Assembly (NCBI RefSeq): GCF_019264345.1 | Contig: NZ_JAHVAO010000001.1 | Span: 1,798,001 to 1,862,000, forward strand | From: Marinobacter arenosus | GTDB lineage: Bacteria > Pseudomonadota > Gammaproteobacteria > Pseudomonadales > Oleiphilaceae | Length of the DNA stretch: 64,000 nt | Direction: 5' to 3' | Part shown: piece by piece, positions 53,521 through 63,078 of the stretch | How positions within the stretch are numbered: position 1 is the first letter of the stretch | How the letters are laid out: each line of letters starts with the position of its first letter | Program-made: the position numbers and the translations under genes | Notes under the pieces: generated by a model | What the model was told of the DNA's origin: nothing | What the model saw: the letters and a program-made list of their open reading frames with translations, nothing else | Databases searched by the model: none

Positions 53521-54249
53521 ATGTTGCACACCGCAACCCCCCTCTACGACGATCTGATTCCCGGCGGATCCCACTGGTCCTTCATCATGCGCCGCGGCCA
53601 CGTGCTGCGCCTGATCGACGAAACCGGCGGTGCCAATGTCGGCATGTTGATGTACAACCCCGAGAACCCGCTCGAGCGGTACAACATGCCGGACACCCTG
53701 AAGAACCAGCACACCTTCCTGCTGACCCGGGGCCATGTCCTGTTATCCGACATGGGCCGGGTTTTTGCCTCCATCATTCGTGACGATTTGGGCTGGCACG
53801 ATACCGTCAGCGGTACCTGCAACGCCGACCTGGTGGCGCAGCGCTGGGGCCGGAAAACCTATCAGGACGCCCACAACCACTACCACCGCAACGGGTTTTC
53901 CAGCTTCCTGAACGAACTGGCCAAATACGGTCTGGGCAAGAAGGACCTCACCGCCAACCTGAACTGGTTCAGCAAGGTCAAAACCGACGACGACGGCAAT
54001 ATGGCGTACGTCCGCGATCATTCCCACGCCGGCGCTACCGTGGACCTGCGGTTCGAGATGGACACCATTGTGGTGCTGCACACCTGCCCGCACCCGCTCA
54101 ACACCGCCGCCGAGTACCCCAGCCATCCCCTGCGTTACCAGCTCTTCAGGGCCGCGCCGGTGACCGATGCCGATCCCTGCAAGATTTCGTCGCCGGAGGC
54201 CACCCGCGCCTTCGCCAACACCGCCCTGTATCACCTGATGCAGCCCTGA
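53521..54249 (+). CDS. DUF1989 carboxyguanidine deiminase subunit (urea carboxylase-associated protein 2-type)
   Basis: A 242-residue protein of the DUF1989/urea carboxylase-associated family 2: [40 protein letters not shown] and [18 protein letters not shown] are recognisable family stretches. The cysteines and histidines ([17 protein letters not shown]) may bind a metal. In guanidine pathways two such proteins (CgdA and CgdB) form the carboxyguanidine deiminase that releases ammonia and makes allophanate. It is the first gene after the guanidine riboswitch. Older annotation as a urea carboxylase helper is misleading. Confidence 0.85.
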   Translation: MLHTATPLYDDLIPGGSHWSFIMRRGHVLRLIDETGGANVGMLMYNPENPLERYNMPDTLKNQHTFLLTRGHVLLSDMGRVFASIIRDDLGWHDTVSGTCNADLVAQRWGRKTYQDAHNHYHRNGFSSFLNELAKYGLGKKDLTANLNWFSKVKTDDDGNMAYVRDHSHAGATVDLRFEMDTIVVLHTCPHPLNTAAEYPSHPLRYQLFRAAPVTDADPCKISSPEATRAFANTALYHLMQP

Positions 54250-54266
54250 TCGCGAGGAGGCCGGAC

Positions 54267-54905
54267 ATGATTAAAGAGAGCGAACTGCATCCCGAGACTG
54301 CCCAATTCCGCGAGATCGTCCCGGCGGGTGAGTATTTCCTGAAAGTGGTCAAGACCGGGGAGACCGTCCGCATCCTGGACCTGGAAGGCAACCAGGCTGC
54401 CGACACCCTGTTCTACAACGCCCACAACCCGACCGAACGTTACAGTGCGGTGGACACCATTCGCGAGCAGGGCAACGTCTACCTGACCGCGGGCTCGAAG
54501 CTGATGTCCTCGGAAAACAACGTGATGCTGGAAATCACGGCCGACACGTGCGGCCGTCACGACACCCTTGGCGGCGCCTGTGCCGCCGAAAGCAACACCA
54601 CCCGCTATGCCCTGGAAAAGAAATGCATGCACGCCTGCCGCGACAGCTGGCTGGTGGCGGTCACCGAGCACGACGAGCTGGGCATGACCAAGCGGGACAT
54701 TACCCACAACATCAACTTCTTCATGAACGTGCCGGTCACCGCCGACGGCGGGCTGACCTTTGCCGACGGCATCTCCGACGCCGGCAAATACGTCGAGCTG
54801 CGGGCTGAAATGGATGTGCTGGTGATGATTTCCAACTGCCCGCAGCTGAACAACCCTTGCAACGCCTACAACCCGACACCGATCGAGGTGCTGGTATGGA
54901 GCTGA
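54267..54905 (+). CDS. DUF1989 carboxyguanidine deiminase subunit (urea carboxylase-associated protein 1-type)
   Basis: A 212-residue DUF1989 protein, family 1: [60 protein letters not shown] and [20 protein letters not shown] with conserved Cys/His. It pairs with the preceding protein to form the deiminase heterodimer that acts on carboxyguanidine. It starts 17 bases after the first subunit with AGGAGG near the ATG and overlaps the carboxylase start by 10 bases. Which of CgdA/CgdB this is cannot be told from the sequence. Confidence 0.86.
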   Translation: MIKESELHPETAQFREIVPAGEYFLKVVKTGETVRILDLEGNQAADTLFYNAHNPTERYSAVDTIREQGNVYLTAGSKLMSSENNVMLEITADTCGRHDTLGGACAAESNTTRYALEKKCMHACRDSWLVAVTEHDELGMTKRDITHNINFFMNVPVTADGGLTFADGISDAGKYVELRAEMDVLVMISNCPQLNNPCNAYNPTPIEVLVWS

Positions 54906-57900
54906 ACCGACAGGTCGACAAGGTGCTGATTGCCAACCGGGGCGCCATTGCCTGCCGGATCATCCGGACCCTGCGCGAGATGGGCATGACCTCGGTTGCG
55001 GTGTACGCCGAGGCCGATGCCGACTCGCTCCATGTGCGTCAGGCCGATGAGGCCTGGCCATTGGGGGACGGGTCTGCGGCAGCCACCTATCTGGATCAGG
55101 ACAAACTGTTTGAGGTCCTGGCGGCGAGCGGTGCCGGCGCCATCCATCCGGGTTATGGCTTTCTCAGCGAAAACGCCGAGTTCGCCCGCCGCTGTGAGGC
55201 CGGGGGCGTGGTGTTCCTGGGCCCCACCCCCGAACAGATGGAACAATTCGGCCTGAAACACACCGCCCGTGCCCTGGCGGAAGCGGCTGGTGTGCCGCTG
55301 CTGCCCGGTACCGACTTGCTCTCGGACCTGGACGCCGCCCTGGCCGCTGCCGAGCAGATTGGCTACCCGGTGATGCTCAAGAGCACCGCCGGTGGTGGCG
55401 GTATCGGCATGTCCCGCTGTTACGGCGCAGAGGACCTGCGCAACAGTTTCGAATCGGTCCAGCGTCTGAGCCAGAACAATTTCAGCAACAGCGGCGTGTT
55501 CCTGGAGAAATTCGTCGAACACGCCCGCCACATTGAGGTGCAGCTGTTCGGTGACGGCGAGGGCCGGGTCGTTGCCCTGGGCGAGCGCGATTGCTCGGCC
55601 CAGCGCCGCAACCAGAAGGTGATTGAAGAAGCCCCGGCGCCGGGGCTGACCGATACCGTTCGTGAGCGCATGCACACCACCGCCCGCCAGCTGGGCGAGC
55701 GCATCGCCTATCGCAGCGCCGGCACCGTGGAATTCATCTATGACCCGGACACCGCCGAGTTCTACTTCCTCGAGGTCAACACCCGCTTGCAGGTGGAGCA
55801 CGGGGTCACGGAGCAGGTCTATGGGGTCGATATCGTCCGCTGGATGGTGCAACTGGGTATGGGCACCCTGCCCGACCTGACGAAACTGGCCAGCACGTTG
55901 ACACCGGATGGCCACGCCATACAGGTGCGACTCTACGCCGAGGACCCCAACAAGGACTTCCAGCCCAGCGCCGGCCTGCTGACCAACGTCCGGTGGCCTG
56001 ACGACGACAGCCTGCGGATCGACCACTGGATACAACCGGGTACGGAGGTATCGCCCCTGTTCGACCCGATGCTGGCCAAGGTGATTGTCCATGACCGGGA
56101 TCGTGAAACCGCCCGCCAGCACCTGATCAGCGCACTGGACGACAGCCAGCTGTACGGCATCGAAACCAACCTCAACTACGTACGCCAGGTCCTGGACGAC
56201 CCGCGCTTCATCGAGGGCCGCCTGTTCACCCGCACCCTCAATGAATTCGATTACCGCCCCGCCACCGTCGACGTCGTCAACGGCGGCACCCTGACGACCG
56301 TCCAGGATTACCCGGGCCGGATCGGTTACTGGGAAGTCGGCGTGCCACCCTCCGGCCCGTTCGACAGCTATTCGTTCCGGCTCGGCAACCGGCTGCTGGG
56401 TAACGATGAGGGCGTCCCCGGTCTGGAAATCACCCTCAAGGGCCCGACCCTGGTCTTTAACCGACCGACCCAGATTGTCCTGACCGGCGCCGAACTCAGC
56501 GCCAGCCTGAACGATGAACCGGTTGGGTTCTGGCAGGTCGTCGATGTGCCTGCAGGCGCCACCCTGAAACTGGGCGCCACCACCGCGGACGGCGCCCGGG
56601 CCTATGTCCTGTTCCGGGGCGGGCTGACCTGCCCGGAATATCTGACCTCCTGCAGTACCTTCACCCTGGGCCAGTTCGGCGGCCATTGCGGCCGGGCCCT
56701 GCGCGCCGGCGATGTGCTCACCCTGCCGGACGCCGAACCGGTCGCCGCGGCCACCGTGCCGACGGACCTGAAACCGGCCATCGGCAAGACCTGGCAATTG
56801 CACGTGACCTACGGTCCCCATGGCGCGCCGGACTATTTTACCGAGCGGGACATCGACACTTTTTTCGACAGCGACTGGGAGATTCACTACAACTCCAGCC
56901 GCACCGGCGTGCGCCTGATCGGACCGAAACCCGAATGGGCCCGCAGTGACGGTGGCGAAGCCGGCATGCACCCGTCCAACATCCATGACAACGCCTACGC
57001 GGTGGGCACCGTGGATTTCACCGGGGACATGCCGGTGATCCTCGGCCCGGACGGGCCCAGCCTCGGCGGATTCGTCTGTCCGGTCACGGTCATCAGCGCG
57101 GATCTCTGGAAACTGGGTCAGCTCAAGGCCGGCGACAAGGTCCGGTTTGTGCCGGTCAGCCAGGACCAGGCGGTGGACCTGCGCCGTGCCCAGGACGACT
57201 CCGTGGCCGGGCTCTCCGCCGCCTCCCCAGCCGCCCTGAACATGACGCCCACCCGGCCAGAGACGCCGGTTTTGGCGGCACTGAGCACCGACCAGCACGA
57301 AACCGGCGTGGTCTATCGCGCCGCTGGCGACAACTACGTGCTGGTTGAATACGGCCCCATGGAACTGGATATCCGCCTGCGCTTCCGGGCCCACGCGCTG
57401 ATGCTCTGGCTCCGGGACCGCAATCATCCGGCCATTCTGGAGCTGACGCCGGGCATTCGCTCCCTGCAGGTGCATTACGACAGCCGCAAGCTGGACCAGC
57501 ACACCTTGCTGGACCTGCTGATCGGCGCCGAAAAGGAACTGGAGCAGCAGCCGGAATGGGACGTTCCCGCCCGCATTGTGCACCTGCCCCTGTCCTGGGA
57601 CGACGAGGCCTGCCACACCGCCATTGCCAAATACATGCAGTCGGTACGCAAGGACGCCCCCTGGTGCCCCAGCAACCTGGAATTCATCCGGCGCATCAAT
57701 GGCCTGGAGAGCATCGAGCAGGTCAAGAAAACCCTGTTTGAGGCCAGCTACCTGGTGATGGGACTGGGCGACGTCTACCTCGGCGCGCCGGTGGCGACGC
57801 CACTGGATCCCCGACATCGGCTGGTCACCACCAAGTACAACCCGGCCCGGACCTGGACCGCGGAGAACTCCGTCGGCATCGGCGGCGCCTACCTGTGCAT

Positions 57901-58549
57901 CTATGGGATGGAGGGCCCCGGGGGCTACCAGTTCGTGGGGCGCACCCTGCAGATGTGGAACCGCTATCGCACCACCGAATTCTTCGAAGAGGGCAAGCCG
58001 TGGCTGCTCCGGTTCTTCGACCAAGTGCGCTTTTACGAAGTCAGCGCCGCCGAACTGCAACGGATCCGGCGCGACTTTCCCAACGGCGATTACCCGATCC
58101 GGGTCGAGGAGACCCGCTTCAACCTCAGGGACTATGAACAGTTCCTCGCAGACAACCACGACGACGTCCGTGACTTCACCAGCCGGCGCCAACAGGCCTT
58201 CGATGAGGAACTGCAACGCTGGATCGAGTCCGGCCAGATCAACTTCAGTGCCGAAGCGCCGCTGGAAGACACCGGAGAGGACGACATCGCCAACCTCCCG
58301 GCCGGCCAGCACGCGGTGGAAAGCCACGTAGCCGGCAACCTGTGGGAGTGCCTGGTGCAGGCCGGTGACACCATCGAAGCCCAGCGGCCCGTGGCGATCA
58401 TCGAGTCCATGAAAATGGAAATCGAACTGCTGAGCCCGGTCAGTGGCCGGGTGGTGGAGGTGCGCCGGGAAGCCGGCCAGTCGGTCGCCCCGGGTACCCC
58501 GGTGGTGATCGTTGAGGAAACACGGAATGAATGCCAACAGCGCGAATGA
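54896..58549 (+). CDS. Urea/guanidine carboxylase (biotin-dependent)
   Basis: A 1217-residue biotin enzyme from ATG at 54896. It has an N-terminal biotin carboxylase domain (about 5-450: ATP motif [32 protein letters not shown]), carboxyltransferase domains (about 470-1090: [40 protein letters not shown]) and a C-terminal biotinyl domain with ESMKM, biotin on Lys about 1173. It carboxylates urea or guanidine using ATP and bicarbonate. With the guanidine-I riboswitch and both DUF1989 subunits, guanidine is the probable substrate. Allophanate hydrolase (AtzF) is not in the window. Confidence 0.92.
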   Translation: MELNRQVDKVLIANRGAIACRIIRTLREMGMTSVAVYAEADADSLHVRQADEAWPLGDGSAAATYLDQDKLFEVLAASGAGAIHPGYGFLSENAEFARRCEAGGVVFLGPTPEQMEQFGLKHTARALAEAAGVPLLPGTDLLSDLDAALAAAEQIGYPVMLKSTAGGGGIGMSRCYGAEDLRNSFESVQRLSQNNFSNSGVFLEKFVEHARHIEVQLFGDGEGRVVALGERDCSAQRRNQKVIEEAPAPGLTDTVRERMHTTARQLGERIAYRSAGTVEFIYDPDTAEFYFLEVNTRLQVEHGVTEQVYGVDIVRWMVQLGMGTLPDLTKLASTLTPDGHAIQVRLYAEDPNKDFQPSAGLLTNVRWPDDDSLRIDHWIQPGTEVSPLFDPMLAKVIVHDRDRETARQHLISALDDSQLYGIETNLNYVRQVLDDPRFIEGRLFTRTLNEFDYRPATVDVVNGGTLTTVQDYPGRIGYWEVGVPPSGPFDSYSFRLGNRLLGNDEGVPGLEITLKGPTLVFNRPTQIVLTGAELSASLNDEPVGFWQVVDVPAGATLKLGATTADGARAYVLFRGGLTCPEYLTSCSTFTLGQFGGHCGRALRAGDVLTLPDAEPVAAATVPTDLKPAIGKTWQLHVTYGPHGAPDYFTERDIDTFFDSDWEIHYNSSRTGVRLIGPKPEWARSDGGEAGMHPSNIHDNAYAVGTVDFTGDMPVILGPDGPSLGGFVCPVTVISADLWKLGQLKAGDKVRFVPVSQDQAVDLRRAQDDSVAGLSAASPAALNMTPTRPETPVLAALSTDQHETGVVYRAAGDNYVLVEYGPMELDIRLRFRAHALMLWLRDRNHPAILELTPGIRSLQVHYDSRKLDQHTLLDLLIGAEKELEQQPEWDVPARIVHLPLSWDDEACHTAIAKYMQSVRKDAPWCPSNLEFIRRINGLESIEQVKKTLFEASYLVMGLGDVYLGAPVATPLDPRHRLVTTKYNPARTWTAENSVGIGGAYLCIYGMEGPGGYQFVGRTLQMWNRYRTTEFFEEGKPWLLRFFDQVRFYEVSAAELQRIRRDFPNGDYPIRVEETRFNLRDYEQFLADNHDDVRDFTSRRQQAFDEELQRWIESGQINFSAEAPLEDTGEDDIANLPAGQHAVESHVAGNLWECLVQAGDTIEAQRPVAIIESMKMEIELLSPVSGRVVEVRREAGQSVAPGTPVVIVEETRNECQQRE

Positions 58550-58605
58550 TAACAACCGCAGAACACCAAACCTTCAAAAACGGGCAAAGCCCCAGGAGAG
58601 TAACC

Positions 58606-59673
58606 ATGAAAAAGCGTGACTTCAGCAAACGTGTTGCAGCCGGTCTGGTAACGGCCTCCCTGTCGTTGGGCGCACTCGCCCAGGAGAAGGACTCCTTCAG
58701 CATCGCCTGGACCATCTACGCCGGCTGGGTGCCCTGGCAGTATGCCGAGGACTACGGAATCATGAAGAAGTGGGCCGACAAGTACGACATCGATGTCGAT
58801 ATTGTGCAGGTCAACGACTACATCGAATCCATCAACCAATTCACCGCCGGCCAGTTCGACGGTGTGGTGGCCACCAGCATGGACGGGCTCTCCATTCCCG
58901 CCGCCTCGGGTGTCGACACCACCGCGCTGATAGTGGGTGATTACTCCAACGGCAATGACGGCCTGGTGTCCAAGGACGCCAAGACCATCGCCGAGCTGGA
59001 AGGCGAAACCGTGCACCTGGTGGAGCTGTCCGTATCCCACTACCTGCTGGTCCGGGCTCTGAACACCGTAGGCCTGGAAGAGCGCGACATCAGCGTGGTG
59101 AACATTTCTGACGCCGATCTGGTTTCTGCGTTCCAGACCGACGACGTTCGCCACGTGGCGACGTGGAACCCGCTACTGGCGGAAGTGGAAGCCTACCCCG
59201 GTGCGACCAAGCTGTTCGATTCCAGCGAGATCCCGGGCCACATCAAGGATCTGACCCTGGTGAACACCGAGACCCTGGCCGACAACCCCAAGCTGGGCAA
59301 GGCGCTGGTTGGCGCCTGGTATGAAACCATGAGCATTCTGTCGTCCGACAGCAAAGAAGGTCAGGAAGCCCGCGCGTTCCTGGGCGAACTCTCCGGTACC
59401 GATCAGGCCGGTTATGAAGCCCAGCTGGCTGGCATGAAGATGTTCTGGGAGCCACAGATGTCGGTGGACTTCATCAACAGCGAGGAAGCCCACGAGGCGA
59501 TGGACAGCGTTCGCCAGTTTTCCTTCGACAAGGGCCTGCTGGGTCAGGGCGCGATGAGCCCGGACTTCGTCGGCATCGAGTTCCCGGACGGTTCGGTCAT
59601 GGGTGACGAGGGCAACGTGAAGCTGCGCTTCAACGATGACTACATGGAGATGGCGGCGGACGGCGGGCTCTAA
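58606..59673 (+). CDS. ABC transporter periplasmic substrate-binding protein (NMT1/TauA-like)
   Basis: A 355-residue protein from the ATG at 58606 with CCAGGAGAGTAACC before it. A signal peptide (VAAGLVTASLSLGALA) precedes a mature domain of the nitrate/taurine/urea-type (SsuA/TauA) binding family: FSIAWTIYAGWVPWQYAEDY, QFDGVVATSMDGLSIPAASG. It follows the carboxylase by 56 bases, so it is in the guanidine operon. No permease or ATPase gene follows here. It would feed guanidine or a related amidine into import if partners exist elsewhere. Confidence 0.83.
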   Translation: MKKRDFSKRVAAGLVTASLSLGALAQEKDSFSIAWTIYAGWVPWQYAEDYGIMKKWADKYDIDVDIVQVNDYIESINQFTAGQFDGVVATSMDGLSIPAASGVDTTALIVGDYSNGNDGLVSKDAKTIAELEGETVHLVELSVSHYLLVRALNTVGLEERDISVVNISDADLVSAFQTDDVRHVATWNPLLAEVEAYPGATKLFDSSEIPGHIKDLTLVNTETLADNPKLGKALVGAWYETMSILSSDSKEGQEARAFLGELSGTDQAGYEAQLAGMKMFWEPQMSVDFINSEEAHEAMDSVRQFSFDKGLLGQGAMSPDFVGIEFPDGSVMGDEGNVKLRFNDDYMEMAADGGL

Positions 59674-59703
59674 GCTCATACGGACTTGCCTGATCAACCA
59701 CCG

Positions 59704-59729
59704 AAGGGCACGATATTCGTGCCCTTTTT
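59704..59729 (+). terminator. Terminator of the guanidine operon
   Basis: AGGGCACGA (59705-59713) pairs with TCGTGCCCT (59717-59725) around TAT, followed by a T-run. It is a clear intrinsic terminator 30 bases after the substrate-binding protein stop. Confidence 0.9.
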
Positions 59730-59743
59730 CATTCCCTGGGGAG

Positions 59744-59857
59744 GGTTGGTGCGGGGTCCCCTTTACGAAACACGCTCCTTGCGGCACGTCCATGTGACGC
59801 TTGAGCTCCGCCATCCATGGCTGCGCACAGTTTCGTAAAGGGGACCCCGCACCAACC
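59744..59857. repeat. 28-bp perfect inverted repeat with 58-base spacer
   Basis: The 28 bases at 59744-59771 (starting GGTTGGTGCGGGGTCCCCTT) are exactly complementary to 59830-59857, with 58 bases of spacer. The structure lies between the guanidine-operon terminator and a TetR gene. It has no transposase and no T-run, so it is neither a terminator nor a known IS end. A long perfect arm of this kind fits a MITE/REP-like repeat or a remnant of one. Both strands read the peptide FVKGTPHQPS, a by-product of the symmetry. Confidence 0.85.
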
Positions 59858-59894
59858 TTCAGAGCTCACAGTTGTCACAGAGTTTTCGAAACCG

Positions 59895-60509
59895 ATGCGC
59901 CGTACCAAGGAAGACGCCGAGAAAACCCGACAGACAGTGCTTGACGCAGCGTTAACGCTCTTCAGCCGGGACGGGTATTCGCTGACCACGCTCAGTCGAA
60001 TTGCGAAGGAAGCCGGCTGCAGTCGGGGGCCGATCTACTGGCACTTCCAGACCAAGGACGATCTGTACGAGGCGGTGCTGGCCTACTCCCAGGAACCGCT
60101 GGAGGCCCTGGTCGCCGAATGCCGGGCCATGAACGACACCCCAATCGATGGCTTGAATCACTTCATTGAACGCTGGCTGGGCTTGCTCGCCAATGACCGG
60201 AAGTACCGGCAGTCGTTCGAGATCCTGCTGAACAAGACCGAGCTGACGGAGGCCATGAACCGGACCCTGAAACGGGAACGGCAGTTGACCCGATCGATCA
60301 TTGCCCTGTTTCAGGCTCTCGTGGAGCGAGCTCAGAAGGACGGGCGGATAACATCGGAGGAAGCGCCGGAAGACCTCGGGCTGTTGGGCTACACCTATCT
60401 GATGGGCATCACCCAGACCTGGCTGTTCTCCCCCCGGCTGTTCTCGCTGAAGCAGCAGGCGCCGTTCTTCCAGCGCCAGTTCTGGCGGTTACTGGGGAGC
60501 GGGCACTAG
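59895..60509 (+). CDS. TetR/AcrR-family transcriptional regulator
   Basis: A 204-residue regulator from ATG at 59895; upstream in-frame residues to 59817 come from the inverted repeat. Residues 1-60 are a TetR helix-turn-helix (TVLDAALTLFSRDGYSLTTL, CSRGPIYWHFQTKDDLYEAV), and the C-terminal region resembles AcrR/TtgR-type ligand domains. The family usually represses efflux pump genes, but no pump is next to it. It converges with the symporter gene (21-base overlap of the coding ends). Confidence 0.85.
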   Translation: MRRTKEDAEKTRQTVLDAALTLFSRDGYSLTTLSRIAKEAGCSRGPIYWHFQTKDDLYEAVLAYSQEPLEALVAECRAMNDTPIDGLNHFIERWLGLLANDRKYRQSFEILLNKTELTEAMNRTLKRERQLTRSIIALFQALVERAQKDGRITSEEAPEDLGLLGYTYLMGITQTWLFSPRLFSLKQQAPFFQRQFWRLLGSGH

Positions 60510-61358
60510 CCTGCGCCCCATGGCGATCAGGATGCAGCCAAAGCCGTACATCAACACGCTGTAGACCACCGCCGGGATCGACATTTCGCTGGACTCGAGC
60601 AGGGTCAGAGCCACCATCAGCGCAATGGTGCCGTTCTTGATACCCAACTCCACGGCGATCGCCAGGGATTCCCGCTGGGACAGGCCCGCCAGGCGACTGG
60701 CACCAAGCCCAATGGCGACACCGATCAGGTTGAGCAGGAAGGCCGCCGGCCCCGCCTGGGAGAGCAGCTCGGGCAACCGCTCCCGGGAACCCCACAGCAG
60801 GGCGACGATCAGCAACAGCAGCACAATGCCGCCGAAAATGCTGACGATGCCTTCGGCTTTTTGCGCCTTGGCCGGGGCCCGGGTGCGGATGAACATGCCA
60901 ATGGACACCGGCAGCAACACGATGACCACCAGCATGGCGATGGTCTTGCCCACCGGCAGGGAAATGTTGGCAGCCTCACCGAAGTACATCTGCAGGGCGT
61001 AATTGGTGAAAAACGGCAGGGTCACGATGGTGATCAGACTGGCCGAGACGGTCAGCAGGATGGACAGGGCAATGTGGCCCCGGGCCAGCAGCACAAAGAG
61101 GTTGGAGGTGGTGCCACCGGGGCAGGCGGCAATGATCACCAGGCCGACCGCGAGCGCCGGCGCCAGCCCCAACGTGCCGGCAATGGCGAAGGCCACCAGG
61201 GGCATTACAACAATCTGGGCAACCGTGCCCACGACAATGCTTCGGGGGTTCCGGGTAACCTGGCCAAAATCCCGGAGCGTCAGGGTCAGGCCGATGCCAA
61301 CCATGATGATGAAAAGCGAGACTGGCAGGCCGATCGAGATCAGCGGACTGGACTCCAC
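60489..61358 (-). CDS. Bile acid:sodium symporter (BASS) family transporter
   Basis: A 289-residue membrane protein with about nine helices. The GTG at 61358 has AGGAGT in front and is preferred over ATG codons further upstream (61445, 61433), which have no ribosome-binding site. Family stretches LFIIMVGIGLTLTLRDFGQV, IIAACPGGTTSNLFVLLARG and IAVELGIKNGTIALMVAL (with the conserved Glu) are present. BASS members carry organic anions with sodium; natural substrates of bacterial members are mostly unknown. It is convergent with the TetR regulator and downstream of no recognised operon. Confidence 0.85.
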   Translation of the reverse strand: MESSPLISIGLPVSLFIIMVGIGLTLTLRDFGQVTRNPRSIVVGTVAQIVVMPLVAFAIAGTLGLAPALAVGLVIIAACPGGTTSNLFVLLARGHIALSILLTVSASLITIVTLPFFTNYALQMYFGEAANISLPVGKTIAMLVVIVLLPVSIGMFIRTRAPAKAQKAEGIVSIFGGIVLLLLIVALLWGSRERLPELLSQAGPAAFLLNLIGVAIGLGASRLAGLSQRESLAIAVELGIKNGTIALMVALTLLESSEMSIPAVVYSVLMYGFGCILIAMGRRLVPAPQ

Positions 61359-61560
61359 GGTGTGACTCCTCGTTATTATTGTTGATTGAGACCAGGCCCG
61401 GGCAAAATGGCGAGGCAACTTGATGAATATCATGCCCACTGGCATTCGCGCGACAGTCTAGTCGAAAGAACTGAGTCAGAATGTAAACAATTTGACAGTG
61501 TTGTGCCGGAGATTCTGCTGGGGACGACCGCATTCGTCCCCATTGCCCGGCGGGTGAGTG

Positions 61561-62919
61561 TCAGAACATCTTCAGGTAGCGCTCCAGCTCCCAGGAAGAC
61601 ACGTGGTTCTGGTAGCTTTCCCACTCGCCCTGCTTGTACTCGATGAAGCTGTTGAACAGCGCCTCACCGAACACCTCCTTGGCCAACGGGTCCGCCTCGA
61701 ACGCCGCGACGGCCTCCCCCAGGTTGCGGGGCAGGTACTCAATGCCCTGCTCGGCAATATCCGCATCGCTGTAGTTGTACATATTCTCGTGATGAGGCTC
61801 GCCCGCATCCAGTCCCTCGCGAATGCCCTCCAGGCCGGCGGCCAGAATCAGGGCGCCGCCCAGGTAGGGGTTGCAGGCGATATCCGCTGCCCGACATTCG
61901 ATCCGCCCGCCCATGCTTGGAATCCGGATCATGTTGGTGCGGTTGTTGGAGCCGTAGCACATGAACACCGGCGCCCAGGTGGAACCCGACATACTGCCCT
62001 GACGCACCAGGCGCTTATAGCTGTTCACGGTCGGGGCAATCACCGCACTGATGGCGGCGCCGTGCTTCAGCACACCAGCAATGAAGTGGTAGGCGATCTT
62101 GCTGATGCCGCAGTTGTGGAGATCGTCGCCCTGGGGCTCAAACAGGTTCTCGCCGGTTTTGAGGTCGGCCAGGGACATATTGTAGTGGGCGCCGCTGCCG
62201 GTCCGGTCCGCGAAAGGTTTGGGCATGAAACTGGCGAACGCGCCGTGCTTGCGGGCAATTTCGTTGGCCATCATCCGGAAGAACACCAGGCGGTCCGCCA
62301 TGGTCAGGCCGTCGGCGTACTTGAAGTCGGTTTCGAACTGGCCGTTGGCGTCCTCATGGTCGAACGAATAGACATCCCATCCCAGCTCGTTCATGGCATC
62401 CACCAGTTCGTCCATGATCGGCAGATTGTCCATCAGGGTGCGGGGGTCGTAACAGGGCTTGCCCAGGTTGTCGCGGTCGCTGAGGGGGGCAAAGCCACCG
62501 TCCTCGGTATCCCGAAACAGGAAAAACTCGGTTTCTATTCCCAGGTTGAACTGGTAGCCCATCTCCTCGGCGGCACTCAGCTGACGCCGGAAGACGTTGC
62601 GGGAGCAGGCCTCGAACGGTTCGCCATTCAGGTACAGGTTTCCGGGAAACCAGGCCAGTTGGCGGTTCCAGGGGCATACTGCGACGCCAGCGGCATCCGG
62701 CATGGCGGCCACTTCATCGTCGGAGATGTCCTGGGGCACGCCATCGAGCGCGGCGCCGGTGTAAAGCTCGGAGCCTTCCATCATCTGCCCCAGATGGGCG
62801 ATGGGTACAAACTTGCCCTTGCTCACCCCGTGGATGTCCACGTAGCTGGCAATGGCGTATTTCACACCCGTTTCGGCCAGCGATTGCTGCAGGGCCTTGG
62901 TGTCGGTCAGGTCGGTCAT
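61561..62919 (-). CDS. glnT: Type III glutamate-ammonia ligase (GlnT-type)
   Basis: A 452-residue glutamine synthetase fold protein. Active-site stretches IETEFFLF (about residues 130-137), ADRTGSGAHYNMSLAD (about 235-250) and NRTNMIRIP (about 327) supply the metal and ATP sites. N-terminal similarity is to GlnT/gamma-glutamylmethylamide synthetase type enzymes, not to GlnA. It ligates ammonia or an amine to glutamate. No regulator is close. The adjacent guanidine pathway releases ammonia, so a nitrogen link is conceivable but only inferred. Confidence 0.8.
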   Translation of the reverse strand: MTDLTDTKALQQSLAETGVKYAIASYVDIHGVSKGKFVPIAHLGQMMEGSELYTGAALDGVPQDISDDEVAAMPDAAGVAVCPWNRQLAWFPGNLYLNGEPFEACSRNVFRRQLSAAEEMGYQFNLGIETEFFLFRDTEDGGFAPLSDRDNLGKPCYDPRTLMDNLPIMDELVDAMNELGWDVYSFDHEDANGQFETDFKYADGLTMADRLVFFRMMANEIARKHGAFASFMPKPFADRTGSGAHYNMSLADLKTGENLFEPQGDDLHNCGISKIAYHFIAGVLKHGAAISAVIAPTVNSYKRLVRQGSMSGSTWAPVFMCYGSNNRTNMIRIPSMGGRIECRAADIACNPYLGGALILAAGLEGIREGLDAGEPHHENMYNYSDADIAEQGIEYLPRNLGEAVAAFEADPLAKEVFGEALFNSFIEYKQGEWESYQNHVSSWELERYLKMF

Positions 62920-63078
62920 GGTGATTCCTCGCGTGGCCCGGGCTTGCCGGGCCGATCAATGGATTTCTGGCACGTTTCTTTCTTGGAACCCACCATTCAA
63001 CTTACATGCCAGCATGTATGTAAAAGACACAAGGGGCAACGACCCCTGCCCTGCCAGGGGTTTTCAGACGAGGCACAA

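Noticed and set aside
54866..58555. 1229-codon minus-strand open frame
   Set aside because: It is the full antisense of the carboxylase gene, whose domains and catalytic motifs are unambiguous; such long antisense frames arise in GC-rich DNA.
59173..59814. 213-codon minus-strand frame
   Set aside because: It begins in the inverted repeat and runs antisense through the substrate-binding protein gene.
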